From Fragilaria crotonensis (Eukaryota > Bacillariophyta > Fragilariophyceae > Fragilariales > Fragilariaceae): a stretch of 31,818 nucleotides of DNA. The stretch lies in the NCBI GenBank assembly GCA_022925895.1, contig JAKSYS010000704.1, positions 1 to 31,818 on the forward strand, written 5' to 3'. Under the pieces are notes generated by a model. It saw only the letters and a program-made list of their open reading frames with translations. It did no database searches and was not told where the DNA came from. Made by a program: the position numbers and the translations under genes. This document shows, in pieces, positions 21,174-31,021 of the stretch. Position 1 is the first letter of the stretch, and every line of letters begins with the position of its first letter.

Positions 21174-21377
21174 ATTGACGCAATGGGAGTTATGAGGTGG
21201 TCGTTGGTTTGAAACAGCTGCTTCTTCCCTTGCTGGTAGAGTACGAGCACTCAAGTGTAGTTTTGTTGCTGTTTTGGACTGAAACTGAAACTGTTCGGGA
21301 TGAACTCTCGCGTGCGATAGAAGAATTTTCACGGAGTAGAAATAGAGATTGTTTAGGGACGAAAATTCCCAAAACAT

Positions 21378-21694
21378 GTTGCGTACTTCGCATTGAGAAC
21401 AATCTCATAATACGAATGCGCATAATTAAGCAATATCGAATTTTGGGTTCGCATCCATGTTCATCGACTGACGCAGCCGTTCCCACCCGTTCTGATGTGC
21501 TCCTGTCCTCCTTGGAGACGTGTAGGGACTCCGGGTTCCCGCATGAGCGTTATAAGTTGACGTAACACGGCGCATTTTTTTCGCCTATGTGCCTATAAAG
21601 TGCCGATTCAGCGATCGGATTCTGAGTTTTGCAGTTTTGCCGTTGTGCCCCAACACTTTTTGCTGATAAAATGATCAAATCTCTCGTCCGACCA
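21378..21694. other. 5' flank of the HSF-like gene
   Basis: No gene supported. It holds CCTATAAAG at about 21590 on the + strand and several T-rich runs. It ends at the target site of the hAT-like element. Confidence 0.4.
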
Positions 21695-21702
21695 GCCCAC
21701 AG
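21695..21702. repeat. target-site duplication, left copy
   Basis: GCCCACAG, immediately before the left inverted repeat; identical to 23559-23566. Confidence 0.85.
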
Positions 21703-22059
21703 CAGGCTGTGTTATTTTGGGAGCTTTTTCTTATTTCTTATTTTGGGAATTTGTTCCCAATTGAACATTTAAAAGTTCCCGATTTAAACCGTGTAGAATA
21801 CGTAGGATTCAGTAGAGATCAACTGGCCATCGCCCGAATCTTTGTCGGACTGGCGTCGTACTGGAGGTTCCGGAATTTTTACCTTTAAGTGTATACTAGT
21901 GGCTACGTATACAGTACTAATTCTATAACGTTCATCACGCCGGACAAATATTCCACGTTCCATCACCCCTTCAAATGTCCGGATCATTAGGTACATTAAT
22001 TGCATGACGTGACAAATTTTGAGCTTTAAGTAAAGAACTTGAGCTTAGACTTTGCGACA

Positions 22060-22320
22060 ATGGAATCGACGTCTTATGAAATCCTACTTAAGGATATAAG
22101 ACATCTGAAGTGTCGGCAGCCGTTGTCTCAAGAGCCGCTGGCTCAAGAGCCATTGGCTCAAGAGCCGCTGGCTCAAGAGCCAACGGCTGAACAACAGCCC
22201 CCGACGAAGTCAAACTCAAGAACACACTTTTTTGTGTGTCATAGAGCTTGTCATTTGCTTGATGTATTCTCTTCATACTTGAATATTGTTTCGCCGATGC
22301 TTACAGAAAATGCTATATAG
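22060..22320 (+). CDS. small ORF with QEP pentapeptide repeats
   Basis: 86 codons from ATG 22060 (MESTSYEILLKDIRHLKCRQ). Four tandem (P)L[SA]QEP pentapeptides follow, coded by the 15 bp repeat at 22127-22184, then a Cys/His-containing tail (FFVCHRACHLLDVFSSYLN). It could be a true short gene carried by the hAT-like element or a chance ORF over a minisatellite. No family recognised. Confidence 0.3.
   Translation: MESTSYEILLKDIRHLKCRQPLSQEPLAQEPLAQEPLAQEPTAEQQPPTKSNSRTHFFVCHRACHLLDVFSSYLNIVSPMLTENAI
22127..22184. repeat. 15 bp minisatellite cluster 1 (GGCTCAAGAGCC core)
   Basis: Four units of about 15 bp with core GGCTCAAGAGCC plus a variable triplet (GCT/ATT). The core is itself a small inverted repeat (GGCTC-AA-GAGCC). 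In the ORF's frame each unit reads L/A-Q-E-P. Confidence 0.85.
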
Positions 22321-22413
22321 CAACCATAGATGACCTGTCATTTCTTTCTTTCCCCGTTTGGCGAGTTCTCATTTAAGGAAAACACGTTCCTCGACTAGTT
22401 CGACGAAGTAAAC

Positions 22414-22502
22414 TGGCTCTTGAGCCAGTGGCTCAGAGCCAATGACTCAAGAGCCAATGACTCAACAGCCTCTGGCTCAAGAGCCAATGGCTCAAGAGCC
22501 AA
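22414..22502. repeat. 15 bp minisatellite cluster 2
   Basis: The same core as cluster 1, more diverged, starting with an inverted unit (GGCTCTTGAGCC) and followed by about five units. An open frame 22442-22528 reads M-T-Q-E-P, M-T-Q-Q-P, L-A-Q-E-P, M-A-Q-E-P and then stops, so the pentapeptide sense is kept in this cluster too. Confidence 0.8.
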
Positions 22503-22865
22503 CGTCTTTTCCAAATATCCCTACATAGTACTAGGGTTCATCCAAGACATTGAATCGATGTCGTACTTGTCATAACAAACGATGTTAACAAAGTTCCAAA
22601 ACTTAAGCACGGTTTTTATTATTGTGGTTCAACAGAAGACATTCTATCATTTTGAAACGTGGAATTATTTAGGTGTTCGTCGAACATATTTCTGGTAGAT
22701 AATCTGCCGCGTGAAAGGTATGAGACACATAAAAGAGCCGAAATTCCGGAACCTCCTGGACTCGGTCATAGTAGCACTGAATTACTGTATTACTGTATGA
22801 TATCATCGATGTACTGACGATCCACGTAACAACAAAACAAACAAAAAAACCTCGAAATCTAAATT

Positions 22866-22920
22866 AACGTGCTGCCGCGATATTCGGCGGTACAAATACT
22901 CGACTCGCACGGGTAGCCAC
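22866..22920. repeat. dispersed repeat, copy 2 (partner at 869-926)
   Basis: Shares AACGTGCTGCCGC exactly with 869-881, then TATTC, ACAA, ATACT and a CACG word in the same order. Confidence 0.5.
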
Positions 22921-23118
22921 AACTCTGGAGGAATTGCAGGTACCGAGAATAGTTGTCCCAGTGGTTTCCCCTTGCAACTAAGCGGACGGTATGGTGTTAA
23001 AGTATGATCGTATAGATCGCACGCCCGTGAGTGCTCGCGTTTTCACTCTTTTTCACTCTCTGCAATGGTGGACGCATGCATCAGAATCCAATTCTTCGTA
23101 ACGTGTATGGGATGTTTA

Positions 23119-23430
23119 TCATGTGCTTCTGGTGTTTCCAACAAGAGGTCCTGGACTCTTGGTTCCATCATCCCACGTTGGGAGTATAGTTCTGTGAGTT
23201 GTCTCCTTACTTCTTATTGTTCCGCAACGGCTGACCTCATCTTTACCAAAGAGTTCCGAATTTTGACTTAACCATAGCTTGTGCCATTTGTCCCATATTT
23301 TCGATATTAAGTTCACTTGCCATCGTTCCGACATGTATTGTTGCGTTGGATACTGCATCTCGTGATACCGTACTTGCACCTTGCTCCACTCCTTCGCAAA
23401 TCTCCCTAGCCATGACGATCCACGTAACAA
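23119..23430 (-). pseudogene. retroelement-like C-terminal remnant inside the hAT-like element
   Basis: A 103-codon open frame. The middle reads FAKEWSKVQVRYHEMQYPTQ and WQVNLISKIWDKWHKLWLSQ, followed by NSELFGKDEVSR. The pattern W-x2-x-LI-x2-LW-x3-W-x2-W-x2-(R/Q)N-x3-(H/F)G resembles a segment common in proteins of retroelements (tail of non-LTR or similar polymerases) as I recall them; the usual RN...HG is QN...FG here. Likely a fragment captured by, or inserted in, the transposon. No reverse-transcriptase motifs are present. Confidence 0.4.
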
Positions 23431-23558
23431 TCACGTAGGCCTCACACTGTACTGTGTACTGTATGTTCCCAATTAAAGTTACCAAAATAAGTTTCAAAAA
23501 TGTCCCGAAATAAGCTATTTTGGTGTTTTGGGGAACTTTCCAACTATAACACAGCCTG

Positions 23559-23566
23559 GCCCACAG
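23559..23566. repeat. target-site duplication, right copy
   Basis: GCCCACAG, immediately after the right inverted repeat; identical to 21695-21702. Confidence 0.85.
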
Positions 23567-25547
23567 TACTAGTAGTACCGGTACTACAAAAGGACTGTGT
23601 ACGAAGAATTTCTACGTAGAAACGCTTAGTTGATTTGGCGCCTACAAGTATAGTACTTATTATTCTATGCCTGTGGCAAGATAAAATAGTAAACATGCTC
23701 TAATCTAGTCTACTAGAGACTCTAGTAGAACGAGTACCGGTAGCTAGTTGTCTACCCATCTGGTCCCTATGTCCCTTAACCCCAGTATTTTTGCCGCATG
23801 GCATGCAACAAAACTTATCCCGATTTCTGGGCGACCCCAAAATATTTGTCCTACGAAAAAGCTAGCGAGAATTTTAGTGCGACAAATGTTTTTCAGTGAT
23901 TCTTGTCGATTGCAACAACTGAAGGCTACTTGTTGTCGCTTGAAGGTATCAGAGCCCAGTTGTGCACCCATCACGTGCCTTATTTAACCCCATAAAAATA
24001 TGAAATTGTATTGCTGTTGTATACTCAAAAATACTCTTCTTGACACTGACAAAATTAGATTGAACTCCTCAGATTATACAAATAAATCATCAAGAAGTGC
24101 AGCATTGCAATCTAGATGTTCCAATTTGCTCCCTTTGTTGATTCCAGTAACAAAATCAAAGGAATGCTACTTTTGCACTCAGAATGCATTCTTGAAAGTC
24201 CAACTAGGTAGCCCCAAAGTGCAGAAGAAATGGAAAAATAGTGAAACAGTCACCATTTTGTGAGACCTCATCATTTAAAAATGAAACAATGATGTTCATA
24301 TTGCATCTGTGGCTACTCAATAGCAGAGATTGCATGGATCCCACTCTCATTAGCCTCTGCTTGAGCAACAATGATGTGAGCATCATTTCTGCCACATTTA
24401 AGCCTTATTGGATTTGCAGATCATGAGGTGTGGTCCATGTGATGTCATGGTCAACAATGCAGGACAAAAACAATCATATACTTTTTAGCTTGAGATTCTG
24501 TTTATAACTCAATTTCAAACAAGAATATTGAGCAATTGCGCACAATTGCCTATTAAATCATGCAACCTTTCAGTGTTAGGTCGTGTTCAAGGAGATAGGC
24601 CAAGTCTGGAGTCCACCAGACATGTCCAAGTTAAGGAGGCATACTATCAAATGTTGGCAAATATAGGGTTCTTCATTGCTGAAGACTTTTCATATGTGAG
24701 AACATAATAAATCTGAATCTGGATTTTAACAATCGAGTTTTAGGTTGCATTTTTGGCATGCTACTTAATGTGATAGCTCATGACCATGCAAACCCCAGAC
24801 CCTCCTGTTCCCAGGCAAGATCTCTTGCAATACTACAAACAAAGAAAAATCTTAATTGTGAGCAAGGAAGCAACTCATTCCCATACTGGTGCTGTGCTGG
24901 GCGTTGCTTGTTGAGATGATTGTTGATAGTGAAGTTGCTTGTTGAACTTAAACGGCCATGGATTACAAATTCCATGTGTGTAACAAAATGCACTAAAAAA
25001 GAACTGTCAATGTCCCAAGCTCTGGATTCACGATAAAGAAGTCCAAGAAGAAGTCAGCAAATTGGTGCCTCGCTTCCAGTGCAGATCACAGGCTGAAATA
25101 ATTCAATTCAACTCTTGGAATTCCAGAACAAGATTGCATAACATGAAGTGTGACACAGATCATGATCTAAGTTTCATTGCATGTATGAGGAGTGCTCTCA
25201 AGCATGCATTGACAGAGCATCACAGCACATTTGTCATCATGCATCATCAGGAAGCCCATTTCTGTGATTTCTAAATATTTATTTATATTTCATTCTAATT
25301 ATTTCTTTGGTTTTTTGAGACAGATTCTGTTCTCTTTACTTAGAAAGTTATAAGTATTAATTTACAAAATTGACATCTTTATATAGAAATGTTGTGGATA
25401 TTTATGTACAAATACTTTGGACAAATTGGTCGCAGCTAATATTTTCAATTTATTCCATGAGAAATTTATTCCGCGAGTTTTAGGGGAGGTGTGTAGAAAC
25501 GGTTTGGTATATTTATTGTACGGTTGATTTTCATACCATTACTCTGC
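23567..25547. other. intergenic, with palindromes and weak coding shadows
   Basis: Next to the hAT-like element three perfect palindromes cluster: GTAGTACCGGTACTAC (23572-23587), TTTCTACGTAGAAA (23609-23622) and CTACTAGAG-A-CTCTAGTAG (23710-23728). From about 24000 to 25280 the base composition resembles 11200-12300, and short + strand frames read like worn coding sequence (TKSKECYFCTQNAFLKVQLG near 24150; KLVPRFQCRSQAEIIQFNSW near 25060), without a family I can name. 25270-25520 is AT-rich 3' flank of the gene at 25548. Confidence 0.4.
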
Positions 25548-27117
25548 TCACTTCTTCTGTATGACTATCATCATCATCATCATCATACCTTGTTCTTGCT
25601 GCCCTCCTCTTGTTGCTTCTCTACCGGCGCCAACAGCACTGGCAGCTGTGGCATGAGCCATAAGCTGTTCCATGTTGAAGTCACTGTAGACTACAACAAC
25701 ACGATTTTCAGGATTTGCTTGATCATCTTCTCCCCTCGTGCTGGATTTGCGCTGTCATTTTGTTTGCCATACCTTTTGATCATCTCCTCTCTGAAAATGT
25801 TGTCAAAGTTGGCCCCATTTGCCTGTCGGTCCCGATAAACATCAACCATAAGCCCATTGAATCGCTCTAATCCATCCTTTGACCAGCTGCGCTTTGTTCC
25901 TCGGCTTCTCCTGTGTACAATGCGTCTTCACCGTCGCCTTCTTTTTGCTCTCCTTCTTGTTGCCGTTCTGCTGCTGCTGCTGCTATCGGACACGAGAACT
26001 TTGAGCCCATTCGATTCCACTTCGGTACATACGACTCTAGGCACAACAGTAGAAATGCCTCGTCTGTCAGTGTAAACCATTCACTCAATGGTTTAGTCAT
26101 CCTGTTATCAACGTACACTTTACGTCCAACCACTGCCCTCGCAAGACAATCCAACAACTCTACATATGCTGGCCTTGATGGGAGACTTCTCATTCCCATG
26201 ATGCTCCATAAGCGGAATTCGGTTTGTTACAGCTAGTATATTATCTGTGGTAATATCAGCCAGAGAAGAGTAGGGTGTTAGAAGAAATAGTGCATTGCCA
26301 GCATGATGTCACAGAAATCAGTCGCCACCATCTCACCGTTGAATTTTGTTTTTATTGTTTTGATCACATTGTTCCTATGGTTTTTCAGTTTCTTATGGAC
26401 AGCTTTCTTCGAACTCTCCCACCAACCTTCCACATCCGCTTCCTGAACTTTCATTTTTTCCGCCATGAATCTGCAGATGGAATTACGGTTGTTGCTGAAG
26501 TCAAGATCACCATTCAAATTTGCAAACTTCTGCTTGGGAAACACATCCTCTTTCACACACTTCTCAAGCAACCAATCTTTTCCCACATTTGTCAGTCTGT
26601 TCCCATATTGCATGACCCTTCGTGAACTTGTCGCCCGTCTGTTGCTGGAGCATGAATGGGAGCTGCAACAGCAGGTTCATCATAAGCAGGGTCGTCTTCT
26701 CCATCATCATCCTCCTCCTCACTTCCGTCTGTGTCGGCAAACAATCTTCGCATCATATGAGCATTAGTGGGAGCACTTACATGAGAAGCTGCAGCAAGTC
26801 GTTGACGCGTCCTTCTTCTAGTTGAAGAATCTTCTGTGACATCAGCAGCACGACCGCGACCCTCGACCACCATCATGACAATCAGCAGAATTAGAACCTG
26901 CTTGAAGCGCAAGCATCAGTTGTCGTCGTGTTCGTGTAGCTGGAGAATCTTCAACACTGTTGCCAGCAGCAGCCGCATGATCCGGTGGAGCAGGTGGAGG
27001 AGGTGGAGGAGGCGGAGGCGGAGGACGAGGAGGAGGACCACCTCTAGCTCCTCGACCACTTCTCCCAGCACCTCCACCACGTTGTCGTCGTCCTGCTCGA
27101 CCACGACCTCCTGCCAT
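25548..27117 (-). pseudogene. family X protein, copy 3
   Basis: Same plan as 15099-16797. From ATG 27115-27117 an RG-rich tail (MAGGRGRAGRRQRGGGAGRS) leads into a run of about eleven prolines (purine-rich + strand, 26990-27040). An acidic block follows (DGSEEEDDDGEDDPAYDEP, about 26660-26710), then CVKEDVFPKQKFANLNGDLD, VEGWWESSKKAVHKKLKNHR and NNVIKTIKTKF in one intact frame (26278-26613). Next is FTLTDEAFLLLCLESYVPKW (near 26044) and, after another frame change, WSKDGLERFNGLMVDVYRDR (near 25830). It ends GMMMMMMIVIQKK with TGA at 25548-25550; the Met run is a trinucleotide repeat (25568-25586). At least three frame changes. Function unknown. Confidence 0.6.
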
Positions 27118-28191
27118 AGAGACTACCCTGATCTTTGGGTGTGTTCTTTAAACGCGAGAACAAAAGCCAGCATATGGCAAGATCACTCGGCTGACATGTG
27201 TTCTGTTTTGTTTTCGTGCGAGCACAAGACTTGTTCAATATTTGAAGTCTTGACAAAGTTATTCACATGCGTTTCAAAATCTGCATATCCTTAGGGAAGA
27301 TGATTTACACTGAACGTTACACATAAGTATTCACATTCAATATACTTCTTCAAATGATCAGTTTAAATATGCATGAATATGTAGATGTTTTGAATTTTCG
27401 TTTTGTCATTTGAATATGCATATTATACATATATCCGTATGTATAACATACATTTCGCTAAATGAATCGATATGCGCATACATAATCATATGCGTTGAAT
27501 TAAAATGTGGTTGCATGTTATGCTTATATTCATATATATAACATACATTTCTTGCTAAATGAATTGATATGCGCATATATAATCATATGCATTTAATAAA
27601 AATGTGGTTGTTTGGAATTAATAATGTTCATTATACATTGTATGTAATTCTTGGTATATTAAACAGGTGTTAATGTAGCATACACTCAACATGTACTTTC
27701 TTAGACAAAGTAGCCGTTTACGCGAAGTAGCGAGTCAATTTACCGCTCGCAGTATCGCTATGAACATTCATAGTGTCTATACTGGCGATTCAATGGTATA
27801 AGACGACATCCTAGTAGTACTGAATACTTCGCAGGATGGACAAATTTTCTCAATAAAAACAAGCACCGAAAGTACTGTCACATTCTACATGTGAATCATA
27901 TCAGTAAATATTAGTGTACTTATATGTTCAATTTGCAATTATGCTTAGCATAGTGAAGCTTTGTATGCATTCCTGCTCGCAACGTGATGCACAAGTTTTG
28001 GTATGTTTTCTACAACGAATGTATTGGGCGATTCGGTTGTCTCTTTTTGTCAAATTTTCTCAACTACAACACACTCACTGTTAGGCCTCCTGACCCCGAC
28101 AACCTTGTCACACTCATTGCCTTTCGTATCGCATTGATGTTTTGGAAGCTCCACCATCAACGAGCAACAGATTTTGCAACACTGTCGTTGT
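27118..28191. other. AT-rich intergenic region
   Basis: No gene supported. It contains a diverged tandem duplication (27441-27610) and several ATATGCATAT-like words. A short + strand frame at 27984-28196 is probably chance. The left end of element II should lie near its right side; no terminal repeat was recognised. Confidence 0.4.
27441..27610. repeat. 95 bp tandem duplication, two diverged copies
   Basis: Copy 1 (27441-27513) and copy 2 (about 27536-27610) share ATAACATACATTTC, GCTAAATGAAT, GATATGCGCATA, ATAATCATATGC and AAAATGTGGTTG in order, with scattered substitutions. Confidence 0.75.
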
Positions 28192-28800
28192 CTTGATCCA
28201 CACCGGTCACTGGCTTCCAATTTTGCGTTCAGCTTTGCGTTTACATCTATAAAGCTCAGCTGACGTCGATTTGGTTGTTCACGGCTGGCTGTTGGTGACA
28301 ACGACGACGACAGGTCGTTGCATATTTGTTCTTCGTTGGCTGTCACGTTGCAGAATTCTCGTCGGCGATCGCTCCGCCACTGATAACAGATATTGCGAGA
28401 CTGTCGTCATTGTCTTGATCCACGCCGATTGCTGGCTTCCAATTTCGCGTTCAGCTTTGCGTTTACATCTATAAAGCTCAGCTGACGTCAATTTGGTTGT
28501 TCACGGCTGGCTGTTGGTGACAACGACGACGACAGGTCGTTGCATATTTGTTCTTCGTTGGCTGTCACGTTGCAGAATTCTCGTCGCTCCGCCACTGATA
28601 ACAGATATTGCGAGACTGTCATTGTCTGGATCCACGCCGATTGCTGGCTTCCAATTTCGCGTTCAGCTTTGCGTTTACATCTATAAAGCTCAGCTGACGT
28701 CGATTTGGTTGTTCCTGGCTGGCTGTTGGTTACGACAACGACCGGTCGTGTTCGCGTGTTGCTCGCTGTTGGCTTCCTTGCTCCACCGTTGACGACAAAT
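28192..28800 (+). repeat. three ~215 bp tandem leader repeats of element II
   Basis: Units start at CTTGATCCAC (28192), CTTGATCCAC (28414) and CTGGATCCAC (28626), giving periods of 222 and 212 bp; the third is incomplete at its 3' side. Identity is high. Shared blocks: TGGCTTCCAATTT, GCGTTCAGCTTTGCGTTTAC, CTATAAAGCTCAGCTGACGT, GATTTGGTTGTTC, CGTTGCAGAATTCTCGTCG and CCGCCACTGATAACAGATAT. The array ends about 40 bp before the ATG of the passenger gene. Confidence 0.88.
28248..28267 (+). promoter_or_regulatory. repeated TATA-like box plus TGACGTC motif
   Basis: Each leader unit carries TATAAA (28248-28253, 28470-28475, 28682-28687) followed 7 bp later by TGACGTC (28261-28267, 28483-28489, 28695-28701). 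In unit 2 the motif is the full palindrome TGACGTCA (28483-28490), a cAMP-response-element-like bZIP site. The last TATA lies about 155 bp before the ATG. Promoter function is inferred from motif content and position. Confidence 0.45.
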
Positions 28801-30201
28801 TTTGTGAGGCCCATTCACTTTGATTGGCTCCAGTTGTCTATGATGGCAGAGACTTTGTGCTCAACGACTTCATGTTCGACGTTGACAAAGGAATGGTTTG
28901 AGGATTCATCGTCGGAAGACGAGGCGGAGTTTTCTCAAAACTGCTACCATGTTCGGCTATTCAAGAAGGAAAGACCTCAACTTTGGCAAGAAGGTCTGAT
29001 TCGTTGAGGAAGGACAACGGTATGATGGTTGAGCTCAAAGTTAAAGTGAAGATTGAGTTGAAGGTTGTGTCTACTAAGGCTGTCTTGATGGCAAATGTGA
29101 GTGGTGGATTGAAGAACGCTGGTTCATCGACTAGTGCTGTTGATGATGCTGTGACCACGTTGCCATCTTCATCCCAAAGCACCAAACCACGGCAGAAGAA
29201 AAAAAAGAGTGGGAAGGCGGAAAACAATTGGCGTGAACGCCCAATTCGTGCTCGCCCTCATGGACCATTTCAACGCACTCTGCCAGGTGAGCTCTCCCGT
29301 GCCATTATTTTGGCAAGAGTGAACAATCGACAGACCATTCCGTTGACGGAAAACACCATGTCTGTGCCTATTACCACACTTGGCGGTACCATGGAAGCTG
29401 ATGCCGCTGTCGGCAGCAATTTTCCTGATCAGGGGACAGGGAGAACGAGGAAAGAAGTCAAGGCTGCGAGGAAGATAATCAAGGAAACGAAAGGTTTGGG
29501 GATTGGATTGCTTCGAGAGCATCCATCACTTTCTATGGCAAGTCACACTCAAGTTGCAAATGTAATAGCCAAGTGTCTGCCTTTGCAGTCTGTTGCTCCT
29601 TTCATGGTCATGTTCAACAATTTTCGACCACCTCCTCTCCAAAACGGAAGAAGCAAAAGCGGAAGAAGGGCAACGCCGCGTCTGTTCAATACCACCTGCA
29701 GTTGTGGCGGCGTCAGCTCTAGGTCCATCGGCATTTTGTGACGAGAAGATTTGCAAGACTCCCATCAATTGGGTTGACTCGTCCCTGAAACATGTGTTTG
29801 GTACTGAGTATGTCATGCTCAAGCGCTGCAAACATCCTGATGAAATGTATAGTCATGGGAAAGTCATTCCGATCTCGACCTGATCGTCATGGATTGTGTT
29901 CTCTCGAGAAGTGGTCCTATGGATTTGAAAGGAAAAGGAAAGATGACGCCCATGCCTGTGACAGTCCCGTGCATGTCTGTCTATTTGATGATGTTGATGC
30001 TGTCAATTTGGCAATCGCTGTTAGAGATGAAAATGCTTTTTCTTCTCTTCAGGAAGAATAACAGCGATAACTTCTACCGTGCATGCATTGTCCTCCTTCC
30101 CCAAGCTGGCATATTCTATTGCCACAGGGAGAGGCGCTCACGATCGACTGGGGTCCTTAATTCGCATGTCCCAATGGACATAAACTGGTTACGACTTCAG
30201 C

Positions 30202-30960
30202 ATGATTCTCATGGTAACTTCTTCGGTGATGGATCTTATGTTTCACACCTTGCGAATGCTGATAAGTGTTCCATTTGGAAGTGGACTATTCGGCTCCGCC
30301 ACAAACCTCTTGCCAATTCCCAATGCGATCATGGGGGTGATGCCAAGATCACTTGTGAGATCTATTCACTGCACGAAGCAACTGATGGATGAGGAAGGAC
30401 CTGGACTTCCTCCTGACTATGTTGTGGGTGAGAAGGATGAGTTGTTGAGTGCTGATCATAAGTTTCGAGCTGAGACATTCCAAGATGCGTTCTCGCGATC
30501 AAGGTCAGCCAAACGTGGAGGTCGCCATTATGCACCGGGATTTCTGCACAAGACCATTGACCCGTTAACGACATTTGTTATCAATCCAATCAAATATGGT
30601 GAGCTTGACTTGCACGTTGATGTCACTGTACCCGCAAATGCGGGCGAAGTTGCTTTCCATCGGTGTTCTGTGGTTCAAATCCGGTACCTCCCAAACGTTG
30701 TTGGATCAGGTTGTGAGGACCTTCTGACCGACATCAACAGGCATTGCAACTTGGTGAGAAAACAGAAGAGCAGCACGGGAGCAAGGGCTGGCAATGGAGA
30801 CCTCGGATCAATGCATCCAATTGGAAGCCGCATCACAAAATGCTGGAACAAGGTGCCATATGTGACATCATCAACTGTGGATGCTGCCCCGGTATTGTTG
30901 AAGGCTGTGCAAGCTGCGGCAAAGCTTGCATCAGTGACTATCCCGCTGCCCTCAGAGTGA
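30202..30960 (+). CDS. longest intact piece of the element II passenger
   Basis: 252 codons open; true sense begins at about codon 63 (DEEGPGLPPDYVVGEKDELL) and runs to near 30945. It includes RGGRHYAPGFLHKTIDPLTT, INPIKYGELDLHVDVTVPAN, AFHRCSVVQIRYLPNVVGSG and the helix DAAPVLLKAVQAAAKLASVT. Sense then moves to frame 3 (ALRVMQDLENDSEMKHVGGM), leading into the dioxygenase-like domain. No family recognised for this middle part. Confidence 0.5.
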   Translation: MILMVTSSVMDLMFHTLRMLISVPFGSGLFGSATNLLPIPNAIMGVMPRSLVRSIHCTKQLMDEEGPGLPPDYVVGEKDELLSADHKFRAETFQDAFSRSRSAKRGGRHYAPGFLHKTIDPLTTFVINPIKYGELDLHVDVTVPANAGEVAFHRCSVVQIRYLPNVVGSGCEDLLTDINRHCNLVRKQKSSTGARAGNGDLGSMHPIGSRITKCWNKVPYVTSSTVDAAPVLLKAVQAAAKLASVTIPLPSE

Positions 30961-31021
30961 TGCAGGACTTGGAAAATGATTCTGAAATGAAGCATGTTGG
31001 TGGCATGGACGGAGGCATGTG

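Larger units (their letters stand above)
21703..23558. mobile_element. non-autonomous hAT-like DNA transposon (1856 bp)
   Basis: The left end CAGGCTGTGTTAT (21703-21715) and right end ATAACACAGCCTG (23546-23558) are exact 13 bp inverted repeats. They are flanked by identical 8 bp direct repeats GCCCACAG (21695-21702 and 23559-23566). An 8 bp target-site duplication with CAG...CTG ends is typical of hAT elements; P elements also duplicate 8 bp. Subterminal similarity continues: GGGAAC/GTTCCC words and CTTATTT lie within about 90 bp of each end. No transposase is visible inside, so it would need a helper. Contents: a small ORF, two clusters of a 15 bp repeat, one copy of a dispersed repeat and a retroelement-like remnant. 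Confidence 0.85.

Noticed and set aside
26836..27294. + strand ORF rich in Arg/Ser/Thr
   Set aside because: Shadow of the low-complexity head of the - strand family X gene.
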